Assembly (NCBI GenBank): GCA_033782935.1
Contig: JAWQEG010000375.1
Location: 124,001 to 188,000, forward strand
Length of the DNA: 64,000 bases
Origin: Petrolisthes cinctipes
Lineage: Eukaryota > Arthropoda > Malacostraca > Decapoda > Porcellanidae
Direction: 5' to 3'
A program made the position numbers and the translations under genes. The notes beneath the pieces are model-generated. The model did not search any database, was not told the DNA's origin, and worked only from the letters and a program-made list of their open reading frames with translations. Below are positions 1 through 10,358 of the stretch, piece after piece; position 1 is the first letter of the stretch; every line of letters starts with the position of its first letter.

Positions 1-692
1 CACGGTTTTAGTTCTAGTGCCATTATTATGTTTAAACCCAAGTAATGGTGTGGAAAACTCGCCGAGCATAGAGGGGAAGGGTAAAAATATTCTGAGGAGT
101 AGGATAGCACCACAACATAGAATTCTTTATAATGTTACCAAACGCAGAGAAATTTCAGCACGAAAATAAACTGCAGCAAATGCAAGTCCAACTGTCTGAA
201 GTGGCTCTTGTCAGCAACACACCCACTTCAGAAGTTACAAGGTGATTTGCTCCCATTCACTGTCTGGTACACTTAACACTTGGAAATACCCAATACTATA
301 TTCCAGTCACATTGTCTCTCATTATAATTGTACAGAATGGTATATTGTTTCCATGCATAAAATTAATGCTTAAGTGAGATAGCCTATTGTTTTCTCCCAA
401 ATTATTTATTAATTGAAAGAGAAGGCTACTTGTTAAGAGATTAAAGTTCAAATACCTGCTTTAAACCATACTAAGTACTATAGTATGTGCTCATTAATAA
501 CTATCATTAAAGTGTCCCAAAATCCCGAAACAAAGACAAAATCATATTTCTTTCTCGTAATCATTTCGTTTCGTAATATGTTTCCAGACTTTTGGGATAT
601 ACTGTACACGATACCAGAGTAATTCTAACTAGTTGAGTGAAGGAAGCGTGAGAGAAGGAGAGAGTGAAATATAGTCTGATGGTGCAGCACAT
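1..692. other. Unique AT-rich stretch, no gene seen
   Basis: No coding region, RNA gene or strong repeat is visible. The base composition is ordinary AT-rich non-coding DNA, becoming purine-rich around 640-670 just before the candidate exon at 693. Confidence 0.5.
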
Positions 693-758
693 ATGGCAAG
701 TGAATTGTTTGGGCTTCTGGTCACGTTCTTCCTCCTCTTCACCAGCTCCCCAGCCCGG
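693..758 (+). CDS. Candidate first coding exon encoding a signal-peptide-like N terminus
   Basis: An ATG at 693 opens 22 codons, MASELFGLLVTFFLLFTSSP followed by Ala-Arg, ending in a GTAATG splice-donor-like sequence at 759 (phase 0). Residues 5-17 form a hydrophobic core followed by small and polar residues, as in a secretory signal peptide. An in-frame TAG lies seven codons upstream (672-674), so this is the first possible start in this exon. Against it: the Kozak context is weak (C at -3) and an overlapping ATG at 679 opens another frame. The protein family is unknown. A downstream exon candidate at 7094 also begins in phase 0, but nothing ties the two together. Inference only. Confidence 0.25.
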
Positions 759-1403
759 GTAATGAGAGGGGGTGGTGGGGGGAGTTAAGTGCTGCAGGTA
801 AGGTGTTCCCCAAACAACTTACTCTACCTCCATCATCTGCATCTGACTGCTCGACGGACTTGTGTGTTCCACTGTATGTACCTGAGGCGTCTCCCCCATG
901 CAACTCAGAATGACGTCAATGTCCTTCACTTTTAACACACGGTGACAGCGGTCAACCCACAGGCCAACGCCCCCAGCAATCAACGACTACAATGACTTGA
1001 TTCGTTTCCACATGCTTGACACTTATTCTTTAAGGAGTAATATTTTGGATATGGTAATGCAGGACTTACTATATTCCTCCTCACTTCTGCCTTATAAACA
1101 TCAACACACACATGAATCGCAAGGAAAAATCATATTTGTGAGCTTTAAGAGAGGCAAGGTGCCTTAATGTTTAAAATAAAGTAACGGAAATGACATCCGG
1201 CATTCAGCTCCCCCCGAATTACCACCGCCTCGGCATTGACAAGAAACAAAGAAATTTTTTTTTACAAAATTTCGTCATTACAAGATAAATGCAAGTGGAA
1301 AGAACAGTACTATACATGTGATGACAACATATCTTCACAAACTGTTTGATAATGAACAAAATAAAATATAAGAGAAAAGTAAATGTATAATAGGTGAAAT
1401 GTA
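759..1403. other. Non-coding stretch with one CRE palindrome
   Basis: A G-rich run (769-782) follows the candidate donor. A perfect TGACGTCA CREB-type palindrome lies at 911-918. The rest is AT-rich with no recognisable gene. Confidence 0.4.
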
Positions 1404-1531
1404 AGATCTGGGATTCTTCCAAACTATGCCACGAAACAGATCCCTATTAGTACCATTGAGGGCGCCTGATATTTGGCAGAGTTAGGAGGATTCACTAGTG
1501 AGCCTTCCAATTCACCAAACAACCTCCCTTT
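1404..1531. mobile_element. MITE family B, copy 1 (left end lost)
   Basis: The family core is present (GATTCTTCCAAACTATGCCA followed by CGAAACAGATC) together with the inverted partner half ending in CCTTCCAATTCACCAAA. It matches the copies at 1969 and 13828. The left terminal repeat is degraded. Such elements carry no protein and would need a transposase in trans. Confidence 0.65.
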
Positions 1532-1968
1532 AAGCTGTTGAAAGATTCGGGTCAATAGGGTATGGGAACAACATAGTCAGTGGAATTATACACGACTACT
1601 CCGAGGACCATGTCAGGCCGGGGACTGTTGACTGTAAACTTGACAATAATAACAGCAATCGACCTATTCTCTTATTATTCCCCCCGAAGACATTATGGCA
1701 AGAAAGGTACACATACGAATGTTTTCATGTCAGGTTATTCCTTTCTTTCATTCTTGGAAACCTTAACATCTAATTAATTATTCACAAAAAAATTAAATTG
1801 AAATGATTACTTACAAAATGATAATGTATTCTGACAATGCATAAAAGTTATCAACCACCACTGCTTTCATTATATTCATGTTATTACTAGTACTGTTACA
1901 ACATCAATGAGTATCACACTAACGTTCTAATAATGTGCAAAGAGCCACGAGATTATCCGAGCATTATA
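1532..1968. other. Unique AT-rich stretch, no gene seen
   Basis: AT-rich sequence. The short open frame here (1580-1777) starts in sequence next to the MITE and has no recognisable protein features. Confidence 0.45.
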
Positions 1969-2140
1969 TAAGAGGAGATTCTCGTGTTGGCAAATTGGAA
2001 GGCTACTGATTCCTCCTAACCAGGCCAGGAAACAGACGCCGTTAACGTTACTAGTCCTAATAGGGGATCTGTTTTGAGGTATAGTCTACATGGAGGAATC
2101 AGAGACCTTCTAAATCACCAACAAAGAGAATCTCCCCTTA
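1969..2140. mobile_element. MITE family B, copy 2, complete with TA flanks
   Basis: Terminal inverted repeats AGAGGAGATTCTCGTGTTGG and, reading inward from the right, AGGGGAGATTCTCTTTGTTG bound about 168 bp and are flanked by TA on both sides. The arms extend inward (AATTGGAAGGCTACTGATTC against the inverted AGAAGGTCTCTGATTC). TA duplication with a palindromic, non-coding body fits a Tc1/mariner-type MITE; the superfamily is inferred. Confidence 0.8.
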
Positions 2141-2598
2141 ACTCGGACGTTGGTGTGGCAAGATGGTGGTGGTGGTGGTGGCGGGTATAGTGGTAGTGTG
2201 GGTGTACCAAGATGGCTTGGGTGTGTCCTGGCGTCACTCCACACATGGGTTGTGGGAAAGTCCTCCGCGCTGCTTATCTACCCCTCCACACCCAACAACT
2301 CCCTTACATTATTACTCCACTATTCCACTTCCCTGCATTACCAACATTGTTCACGTGTCCTCCATTCAGTACCTCCCACTCGACACATCTTTCCTCTTCC
2401 TTTACCTCACTTTATACACTTACTTTTACTACACACTTCCTTTAATTCACACGCCCTTCGTCATACTACACACTTCCTTCACCTTACTGGCTACACTTCT
2501 TTTACAACACACTACAACCTCAGTTCACCTCCACTGTATGTACTCCACACTACATACTCCACTTCACCTTACGACACACACACACACACACACACACC
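2141..2598 (+). repeat. GGT tract, pyrimidine-rich stretch and (AC)n microsatellite
   Basis: A GGT-type tract (2163-2181) is followed by a C/T/A-rich strand and a pure (AC)n run at 2574-2598. The three overlapping open frames here are low-complexity translations (poly-Val, His-Thr) and are not accepted as genes. Confidence 0.7.
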
Positions 2599-2867
2599 AT
2601 GAGTGGCTAGCCGAATGAATTCCATCTCACTGGGTGGGATGAGGGAAAGATAGGTGGGAGGGTAGCCAGAGTAGGGTGGGTCGATGGATGGAGATGGGGA
2701 GGGATGAAGAGGAGGAGGAAGGAGGGAGAGGAGCTAGGTTAGGTCAAGGTTCACGGTCAACGTTACGATGGCCACAAATCATTCCCAACCACCACCACCA
2801 CCACCACAGCACCGCTCTCAGTGTGGAAGGAAGTATATACAGCATCTCACCAAATGGATGACGGTCA

Positions 2868-2909
<42 letters not shown>

Positions 2910-3210
2910 GTAGTTATATGGATAGGTAAATAGATATATGAATAAATATACAAAGACAGAAACAAGAGAGTGAGAGAAACAGGACAGCCTAGTAGGTGAC
3001 TGAACGAGTAATTATAAAAACGACCGAGAATACGTGAGCGGGGCATCTGATGAGAGCGAGAAGTGAGAGTGGGTTTTTATGAAAAGTGTAACTGAGAAGA
3101 CAGTGAATGTAACAAAAGAGAAAACTGTATATAAAAATTATCATTTGAAAATGTGATAACTAAACTGTGACACAAATACGGGACAAAAAAGTATACTCAT
3201 GTGATACGAA
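2599..3210. repeat. (ACC)n and (AC)n microsatellites in non-coding DNA
   Basis: Short (CCA)n at about 2789-2806 and (AC)n at 2871-2907 lie in otherwise unremarkable purine-rich and AT-rich sequence. No gene seen. Confidence 0.7.
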
Positions 3211-3300
3211 TAGTGCATCTGTATCAGAAGAGAATTAAGTGTAGATACAAATGTTGCATCTGTGTCAGAAGCGAATTAAATGTAGATACTAGTGTTGTAT
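3211..3300 (+). repeat. Two-copy tandem repeat, unit about 41 bp
   Basis: A unit beginning TGCATCTGTATCAGAAG at 3214 repeats at 3255 with a few substitutions (TGCATCTGTGTCAGAAG). Confidence 0.7.
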
Positions 3301-3507
3301 ATGAACAATGAACTGCAGGAGGGAGCCAGCATGCAGGTAAACAAGTTAAATGAGTGAGGTAGGTAGTGTGTTGGGTGGTGGTGGGTGGCCTTGGCATTGG
3401 CAGCAGCACAGCACCATAGGTTGTAAACTCACCCCCCTCAGAGTATCATCACCACTGTGTACCACCCTCACAAGAACAACTACCACCATCACTACTAACC
3501 TTACGTA

Positions 3508-3950
3508 TGTACCACCACTACCACCACCAATACCAACCACACACACCATCACTACCACCACCAATACCAACCACACATACCACCACTACCACCACCAATA
3601 CCAACCACACATACCATCACTACCAACCACACATACCATCACTACCACCACCAATACCAACCACACATACCATCACTACCACCACCAATACTTACCACAC
3701 ATACCACCACTACCACCACCATTACCAACCACACATACCATCACTACCACCCCTATCCTCACGACTATTACCCTCCTCACAAGAACAACTACCACCACCG
3801 TTACCACCCGCACAAGAACAACCACCACCACCACCATTACCAACCCCATGTCCCACCACTACCACCCTCTGCACCATTATCACCCTCATGACTACTACCA
3901 CGACCACCACAAGAAGTACAACCACCAATGCAAAATATATGTGCCTCCAC
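3508..3950 (+). repeat. ACC/CAC-rich minisatellite (units about 33-36 bp)
   Basis: Degenerate units built from ACCATCACTACCACC and AATACCAACCACACAT repeat from about 3508 to 3760, fading into a looser ACC-rich tract to about 3950. Long open frames of Thr/His/Pro (+) or Val/Gly (-) span it. Open frames in three phases at once are what a stop-poor repeat gives, so no gene is called. Confidence 0.8.
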
Positions 3951-4164
3951 TTTACACTACTACCATTACTATAACATCATGACCACCAATATTATTACCC
4001 TCATAACTACCACCACCGTCATCATCCTCACCAACCAATCTCTCACCCATATCAGAGAAGGGGAAAGAAATGGATAAGGGAAGGTGGGAATGACTACAAG
4101 AAACTGGAAGGGGATGGAGAAAAGGTGTGGAGAGAAAAGGGGAAAGAGAGAAGGAAGATCTGAT

Positions 4165-4226
<62 letters not shown>
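4165..4226 (+). repeat. Compound (AC)n(AG)n microsatellite
   Basis: An uninterrupted (AC)6 run joins about 25 AG units. Confidence 0.95.
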
Positions 4227-4227
<1 letters not shown>

Positions 4228-4229
4228 AG

Positions 4230-5700
4230 GGTCGGGAGTCAGCTGCGTGTTACCCCCAGTGACTTTCACATCACACATCCACACACAACCTCGGCACTCT
4301 TTCTTGCACATTATCTTTCGTTCCTCCTCTCAAGCCTCACTCCCTGCTCTCTCTGTCTCTGTCCACTCCCATCCCTCCTCTCTCCATCTAACACAACCAA
4401 CTGGCATGGTGACTGATGACCCCGCCTCTCTTTCTTGTACATTAGCTCTCAATCCTCCTCTCAAACCTCACTCCCAGCTCTCTTTGCCCTCCTCTCTCCA
4501 TCTAACACAACTGGCATGGTGACAGATGTAACTGGCGAGTAGGTGTGGTGAATATAACAATGGCGTAATATGTACGAAGGCTAGCATTAAAATATTTGTT
4601 ACGGTTTGTCTCGACTCCACTTCTCTTTCTCTCTTTCTATATATTTTTTTTTTTTCTTTTTTTGCCTGCCCGTGTTCGATTCCTATTTCTATCTTCTCCC
4701 AGCGCGTCATCTCCACTCCTCACCCCACCCCCGTCTGTCTGCCTTCCTGCCAGCCTGCCTGCATAACTTCCCCTAGACTCTCTCCCCCCCCCCCACTGCC
4801 TAGACCCCTCATGCCTTCTTTTGTGTTACATTCTTGTTTGCTATCACATTCCTTACACTGTCAGCCAGCCAGCCAGCCTGCCCACATCCATCCTCTTCCT
4901 ACCTTTTACTTCCTCCTCTTCGGTCAACTTTTTTCTAGATTCATTCGCCTCATTCTTGCTTTCTTCATTTCCTGTTTCTTATGACATTCCACTGCTTATC
5001 AGACTATACTGTACACTCTTCCTTCCTCATCTTTGTCTGCCTTCCATTTTTTCTTTTCCGATTTCATCTCTGCCAAGCTAACTCATTTCCACTTCCTCCT
5101 TTCTTCCATCTCCCTAGTAGTCTGCTTATCTCTCCTCTCCCAACCCCTTCCCTCCCTTTCCCCTCTTTGGACCTGCTTCCCAGCTACGATAAAACTCTTG
5201 CCTTTCCCACTTTTGTTTTTTTTCCTTCGCCGAGTCCGACTGTCTCTTTCTCGCCTCTTCCACTCCCCTCTCTCATTTCTACACCTGCCTGCCATTAACC
5301 CTATATACCCATGTATCCCTACTCAATCTTCTCACCTGCCTGTCTGTCTGCCTACCCATTTATATGACAATGCTATATGCAAGACTGACTTCCTGTGTCC
5401 CTTATATCCGCCTTCCCCCACACCTTCCTCTCCCAGCCAGCCCTGCCATCATTGTGTAAAGTGGTGGCCCAGGTGTATTGTTGTTGTTGTGTGTGGTATA
5501 CCCGCTACACACTCGCAAACACACACCCAGGACTCACTTTTTTCCCCTCACCCTTTTTTGTTTTCTCTCTCACCTTCCTTTACTTAACTCTTTTTTATCA
5601 CAACACTCCCCCGTCCCTCCCTTCCTCATATACTGTCTCACACAATGGTTCCTTCTGTTGTTACTGATGCTACCACACAGTCTTACACACTTTTCTTACA
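4230..5700 (+). other. Long pyrimidine-rich strand, no gene seen
   Basis: The + strand is strongly C/T-biased for more than 1 kb (CTTCC, CCTCT and CTGCC motifs), with a T/C run at about 4640-4663 and C9 near 4786-4795. A locally duplicated phrase (TCTCTCCATCTAACACAAC, about 4380 and 4494) shows a short tandem duplication. Ser/Leu/Pro-rich open frames come from the bias. Confidence 0.6.
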
Positions 5701-6071
5701 ACCACTATTACCATGCTTTAGCTACACTGTTGCATGTACAGTCTAACATAATAAAGTCTTACCATCACGTTTACTACCATTATCAGCTACTATCAAATGT
5801 TACTTCTTCAACCACACACACAATTCTTACTAACAATAAAACCACATACACACGCTCTTCTTACAACCACCATTATTCCTATAGTACAAGTCATTACCGC
5901 CATTCTTACTACAACCACTACCCTCAGTACTGCACAATTACTACTTCAGCCACTCTCACTACCCCACATTAACCACAACAACGAGAACTAAAAATAAATC
6001 ATCTTCACAACTCATCACTGTTACCACCACAACCCACCATTTCCTTACTACACACTACACTGCATGCATAC
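5701..6071. other. Non-coding, ACC/ACA-rich
   Basis: Loose CAAC/ACCA-rich sequence with no discrete repeat unit and no gene. Confidence 0.4.
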
Positions 6072-6135
6072 ATGTATGTATGTATGTATGTATGTATGTA
6101 TGTATGTATGTATGTATGTGTGTGTGTATGTGTGT

Positions 6136-6202
<67 letters not shown>
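6072..6202 (+). repeat. Compound (GTAT)n(GT)n microsatellite, 131 bp
   Basis: About 12 GTAT units pass into a long (GT)n run with a few TATG interruptions. Confidence 0.95.
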
Positions 6203-6203
<1 letters not shown>

Positions 6204-6918
6204 TCCAAAGAACTATTTAAAATACAAAACCCCATAAAGATCTGAACTCACCACCATACGCAGACATTACCGTTATACAAATGTTTATATAATTCACAGC
6301 AATATTCAATCACCTTTTCAACCAACTCTACAAACCTCCGAGAAATATAAACTGTCCTTATCCACAACAAAGACGCTGACCCATATCAACATTAGGTAGT
6401 ATAGACCAATCACTCCACAAGAATACACGAAAATCCAAGGTAGAATCCTGGGATGGCGAGATACAGTTCGGTACTATAATACAAATATATCACTTAAAAG
6501 TTATAGAGATTGAACACATTTTCATATTGCACCCTCACATACAGTATGGTCAGGATGAATTCAAGTCCTACAACTGTCTAAGGTGTTGCCCGTAATCAAA
6601 ACAAACTGATAAAAGATGTGTCCCGAGGCTACAACAGTGAGGTGAAATGAGACAAGAAAGTATAACATGTAAAGAGAAAACACTAGAATAAAATAGTATT
6701 ATGAAAATAGAATGTTCCCAACAGAATATTACACGCGGTTTGGCGAAGACTCATTAAATAATCGAAAATACAAACGAGAACGAATATCGAGCAGACAAAA
6801 CAAGAAAAAACCACAAGAGGCCATTTGGACTCCACGGTTGAGTCGCAAAGCCGTGCATGCGCAAATAATGAACGACAGATAATGCCCACCTCAACATCAA
6901 CCTGCACACTCCCACAGA

Positions 6919-6920
<2 letters not shown>
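6203..6920. other. Unique AT-rich stretch, no gene seen
   Basis: No open frame of note apart from frames running into the adjacent (CT)n tract; no repeat seen. Confidence 0.4.

Positions 6921-6985
<65 letters not shown>
6921..6985 (+). repeat. (CT)n microsatellite, 65 bp
   Basis: Uninterrupted CT dinucleotides, about 32 units. Confidence 0.97.
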
Positions 6986-6988
<3 letters not shown>

Positions 6989-7093
6989 CACACACTCACG
7001 CACCAACACGAGTATAAGCACGCACGTGAGTATCCACACACATCCTTCCGATGGACGAAACCTCTCCAGTGTTTACCTTCTCTTCTCTTGCAG

Positions 7094-7387
7094 TGGGTAT
7101 GGGACGAGTGGCCACCTGGTACGATGGCAGCTAACCAGACCCAGCTGCCGGTGGTTATTGTGGAGGCAGAGGTCCGGGGGAAGGCGATGGCTGTGGCGGT
7201 GGACAGTGAAATGAAGGAGACAGGAAAGGTGGAAGAGATACGAGGAAAGGTGGAAGAGACACAAGGAAAGGTAGAAGACACACGAGGAAAGGGTGGAAAA
7301 GACACGAAGAAAGGTGGATTAGACACGAAGAAAGGTGGATTACACACAAAGAGAGGTGGAAGAGACACGAGGAAAGGTGGAATATGA
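7094..7387 (+). CDS. Candidate acceptor-led exon running into a minisatellite
   Basis: A strong pyrimidine tract ending TTCTCTTCTCTTGCAG at 7093 resembles a 3' splice site. The frame that follows is open to a stop at 7385-7387. Its first part reads WVWDEWPPGTM, then AANQTQLPVVIVEAEVRG and KAMAVAVDSEM (to about 7213), which is mixed and plausible protein. From about 7214 the frame is a Lys/Gly/Glu/Asp repeat encoded by a 21-bp minisatellite, so a real exon would probably end earlier. No good donor was seen and no family is recognised. The opposite strand is also open across this stretch. Low confidence. Confidence 0.15.
   Translation, partial: WVWDEWPPGTMAANQTQLPVVIVEAEVRGKAMAVAVDSEMKETGKVEEIRGKVEETQGKVEDTRGKGGKDTKKGGLDTKKGGLHTKRGGRDTRKGGI
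7205..7387 (+). repeat. Purine minisatellite, unit about 18-21 bp, about nine copies
   Basis: Units of the type AGACACGAGGAAAGGTGGAA repeat with substitutions and small indels. Because most units are multiples of three, the frame stays open and gives a KVEETRG-like peptide repeat. Confidence 0.85.
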
Positions 7388-7719
7388 AGGCACGAGTAAG
7401 AACAAAAGAAGCGTTAGAGAGGATGTAAAGGGTTGTGAGGAGGTGTTTGTAGAGGAAGGGAGGAAAGTGGGATGAAGGGTGTAGTAAATTGAGACGCACA
7501 GACTCGCGGGAAGTATGAAGTATTATTATACAAGTGGGAGGAATAGTGATGAAGGAGGGAGGAGGGAGGGACAATTACATGGGGAGGGAAGAATACATGT
7601 TAAGCTGGGATAAGCTACAGGAACAGATGAACTACTGTGAGGTTAAGACGGCAGTAATGATGAGGAAGGAGTAGAAGGATGCGATACTTATAAAAGGGGT
7701 GAGAAGAGAAGATTACTAT

Positions 7720-7787
<68 letters not shown>

Positions 7788-7978
7788 GGTAGGGGAAGGA
7801 GATTTGGCTTGGTGGGTCTCAAGCGGCTGGAACTGGTGGAGGTGGGGAGGGGAATAGGTAAGGGAGGGAGCGAGTTTTAGTGTGGGTGTAGGGCGTTATA
7901 AGAAGGTGAGGTGCACAAGAGTAAGTAAACAGATGAGGGAAAGAGGGATCCTCAAAGTTACGGGTTACCAAGAAAACA

Positions 7979-8028
<50 letters not shown>

Positions 8029-8593
8029 CAAATAATCGAGGAAGATGAATAGGAAAACTTGAAAATGGCCAGGGTGCAGAGATGGTGGGGGAGGTGATGG
8101 GAGGGGAGGGGAAGTGGGGGGCAGGAAGGAGAGAACGAACAGTAGGGAGGGACTGACCTAAAGGGATTATGAAGTTAAATTACAAAGAATGACACTTGGG
8201 AAAATATTTGTCACTCAAGAGGTACAGGAGAGGTAAACTTTGAGGGGAATGTGAAGGAAAAGTAACGGATGGTGAAGGGAGAAAAGAAATGGGTAATGAA
8301 GTGAGAGAAGGAAAGATGGGGTTGAAAAGAATAAAGGGCGATGGGGGAAGGGAAAGAAAATGGAGATGAGATTTTATAGGATTTGAAAGTGTATGAGGGA
8401 ATAAGAAGGGAAATGCTATACGGGAGATAGAGAATATATGATTGTTGATGCCGAAGTCCTAGAGAGATAAGAGAAAAAATAAGTGATTATGAACTTAAGA
8501 GATTGAGAGAGAAAACAGAATAGCTGAAATGTATGGGTAGAAACAGCAGGAAGAGAAGAGGAAGGAGAGAATATGAAAGCGTAGATGTGAAAA

Positions 8594-8640
<47 letters not shown>

Positions 8641-9894
8641 TAGAAAGAGCCAGTCAGCCAACTCTCGCCTGCTTACTTCCGCAACAGAGAGCTGGAGTTT
8701 ACTCACTGCACAAAATCATGTATAGGCGGCACGTTCCACCTAACGGGCCGCTCCTCCACCTGATTTATCCACAGGGGGTGGGCACGGGTTTACACACGAG
8801 ACACAGTGCCAATATAAAGAGCAGTAAGTGGTTGTTCTGTGCACCAGTTTGGCCCACCACAATCACACACACCCTTCCCCCTCGCACGCCCGGTACCAAC
8901 TGGCCAGGCCAACTGGGTCTGGGAGACTTCAACGCGGACACCACCCAGACCCAGCCAGCCAGCCAGACACGGCGCTCCACATCCCGCCCACCCACCCACC
9001 TCCCGTCTTCTATCCACCCACCCAACCGCCCGTCCCTACTTTCACGCCCGGCCACCCGCCCACTAGCTCAACAATACCCTCCTCGACTGGCGCCCCTTGA
9101 GAGTTGGCCCCTGGGAGTCCGGCCACGATGGGGTATGAGAGGCCAGTGAACCCCAGCAGGGTGGCCAAGAGGGACTCCGGGTATCAAGGTTGGAAGACAA
9201 GGTTTCTGGAGGGTTTTTACCTCCAGGGTATATAGGCACGCACTCGGGAACATTGTGAAATACATTCTACCACTTCAGCCACCAACAATTAACATCTAAC
9301 ATTTCAAATTTTTCAGAATAATTTCTAATAACTATCAAGATCAATACTAAACATCCTGTAATCCTTCCAATATAACGGGAAATGTCGGGACATATGTTCA
9401 TTTTACATCCATAGATAAATGACTTTCAAGGATGAAACCATCTTTAGTGTAATAAATAACTCTTGGTGTGGACTAACAATAACAGCTGATGTGACATGAA
9501 CACAATACTCGTGCCAAACAATACGTCCATAAAAAACGTAATTAAACTAAAAAACAAAAATAACCTTCAGGAACTCTACCACACAACAATATAATTCGAA
9601 TAAAGAGAAGCCAAACAACGCTGTACATAATTTCCGATCATCATCCTCCTTCCAACTCACTCGTCTACTGAACACGAGTATGATGACGAGTGAAGAATTC
9701 AACTATACAAGTGAAATCTAGCATCTGTGGTGTTGCCAGCAGTGCCAAGGTCTCAGTGAGCGCTTCTCTTTCCTTCCCTCTTCCCAGTCTCTTACAGGTA
9801 CACTTTGTTATAAGCGATTGAATCATTTTGTACACAGTTGTCGATTCTACATATAAGGCTTACACAATCGTTGTCATACATCCACCTTCACTTG

Positions 9895-9895
<1 letters not shown>
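7388..9895. repeat. Purine-rich stretch with three (GA)n tracts, then a GC-richer segment
   Basis: (GA)n runs lie at 7722-7784, 7981-8025 and 8601-8637 in a G/A-biased strand. From about 8700 to 9250 the sequence is GC-richer (CCAGCCAGCCAG, CCCACCCACC) with overlapping Pro/His-rich frames on both strands but no recognisable protein. 9250-9895 is AT-rich with no gene. Confidence 0.7.
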
Positions 9896-9928
<33 letters not shown>

Positions 9929-9929
9929 A

Positions 9930-9972
<43 letters not shown>

Positions 9973-9995
9973 CTCTCTCTCTCTCTCTCTCTAAC

Positions 9996-10057
<62 letters not shown>

Positions 10058-10070
10058 ACACACACACACA
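9896..10070 (+). repeat. Compound (CA)n(CT)n(CA)n microsatellite, 175 bp
   Basis: (CA)n with AAA and TA interruptions, then a pure (CT)n block (about 9969-9992), then (CA)n again. Confidence 0.95.
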
Positions 10071-10281
10071 TTCTCCTACCCCACCAAGTAAATACACAGT
10101 ATCATCAAATGCGCACCAAGCCACCTTCCACTCTTAAATCTTCCCATTATACTCACAACAACTTTTTTTTTATATGTGTGTTGTACTTTTCACCTTAGCA
10201 GCATTTTGAATAATGGTCCGAGTCGAGAGTTATGCATGTGAAAGTAACCTTGTTTTTATTTTGTTTCTTGCATCAGCGGTT

Positions 10282-10323
10282 ATAATAATAATAATAATAA
10301 TAATAATGATAATAATAATAATG

Positions 10324-10358
<35 letters not shown>
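10282..10358 (+). repeat. (TAA)n microsatellite, 77 bp
   Basis: ATA/TAA triplets with two ATG-type substitutions; the Ile-run frame over it is not a gene. Confidence 0.95.

Noticed and set aside
3346..3982. 210-codon His/Thr-rich frame and Val/Gly-rich opposite frame
   Set aside because: Encoded entirely by an ACC/CAC minisatellite; all frames look alike.
8718..9149. Overlapping Pro/His/Arg-rich frames in a GC-richer segment, considered as an exon
   Set aside because: Open on both strands in several frames, dominated by CCAGCCAG and CCCACC repeats; no splice-bounded protein-like sequence.
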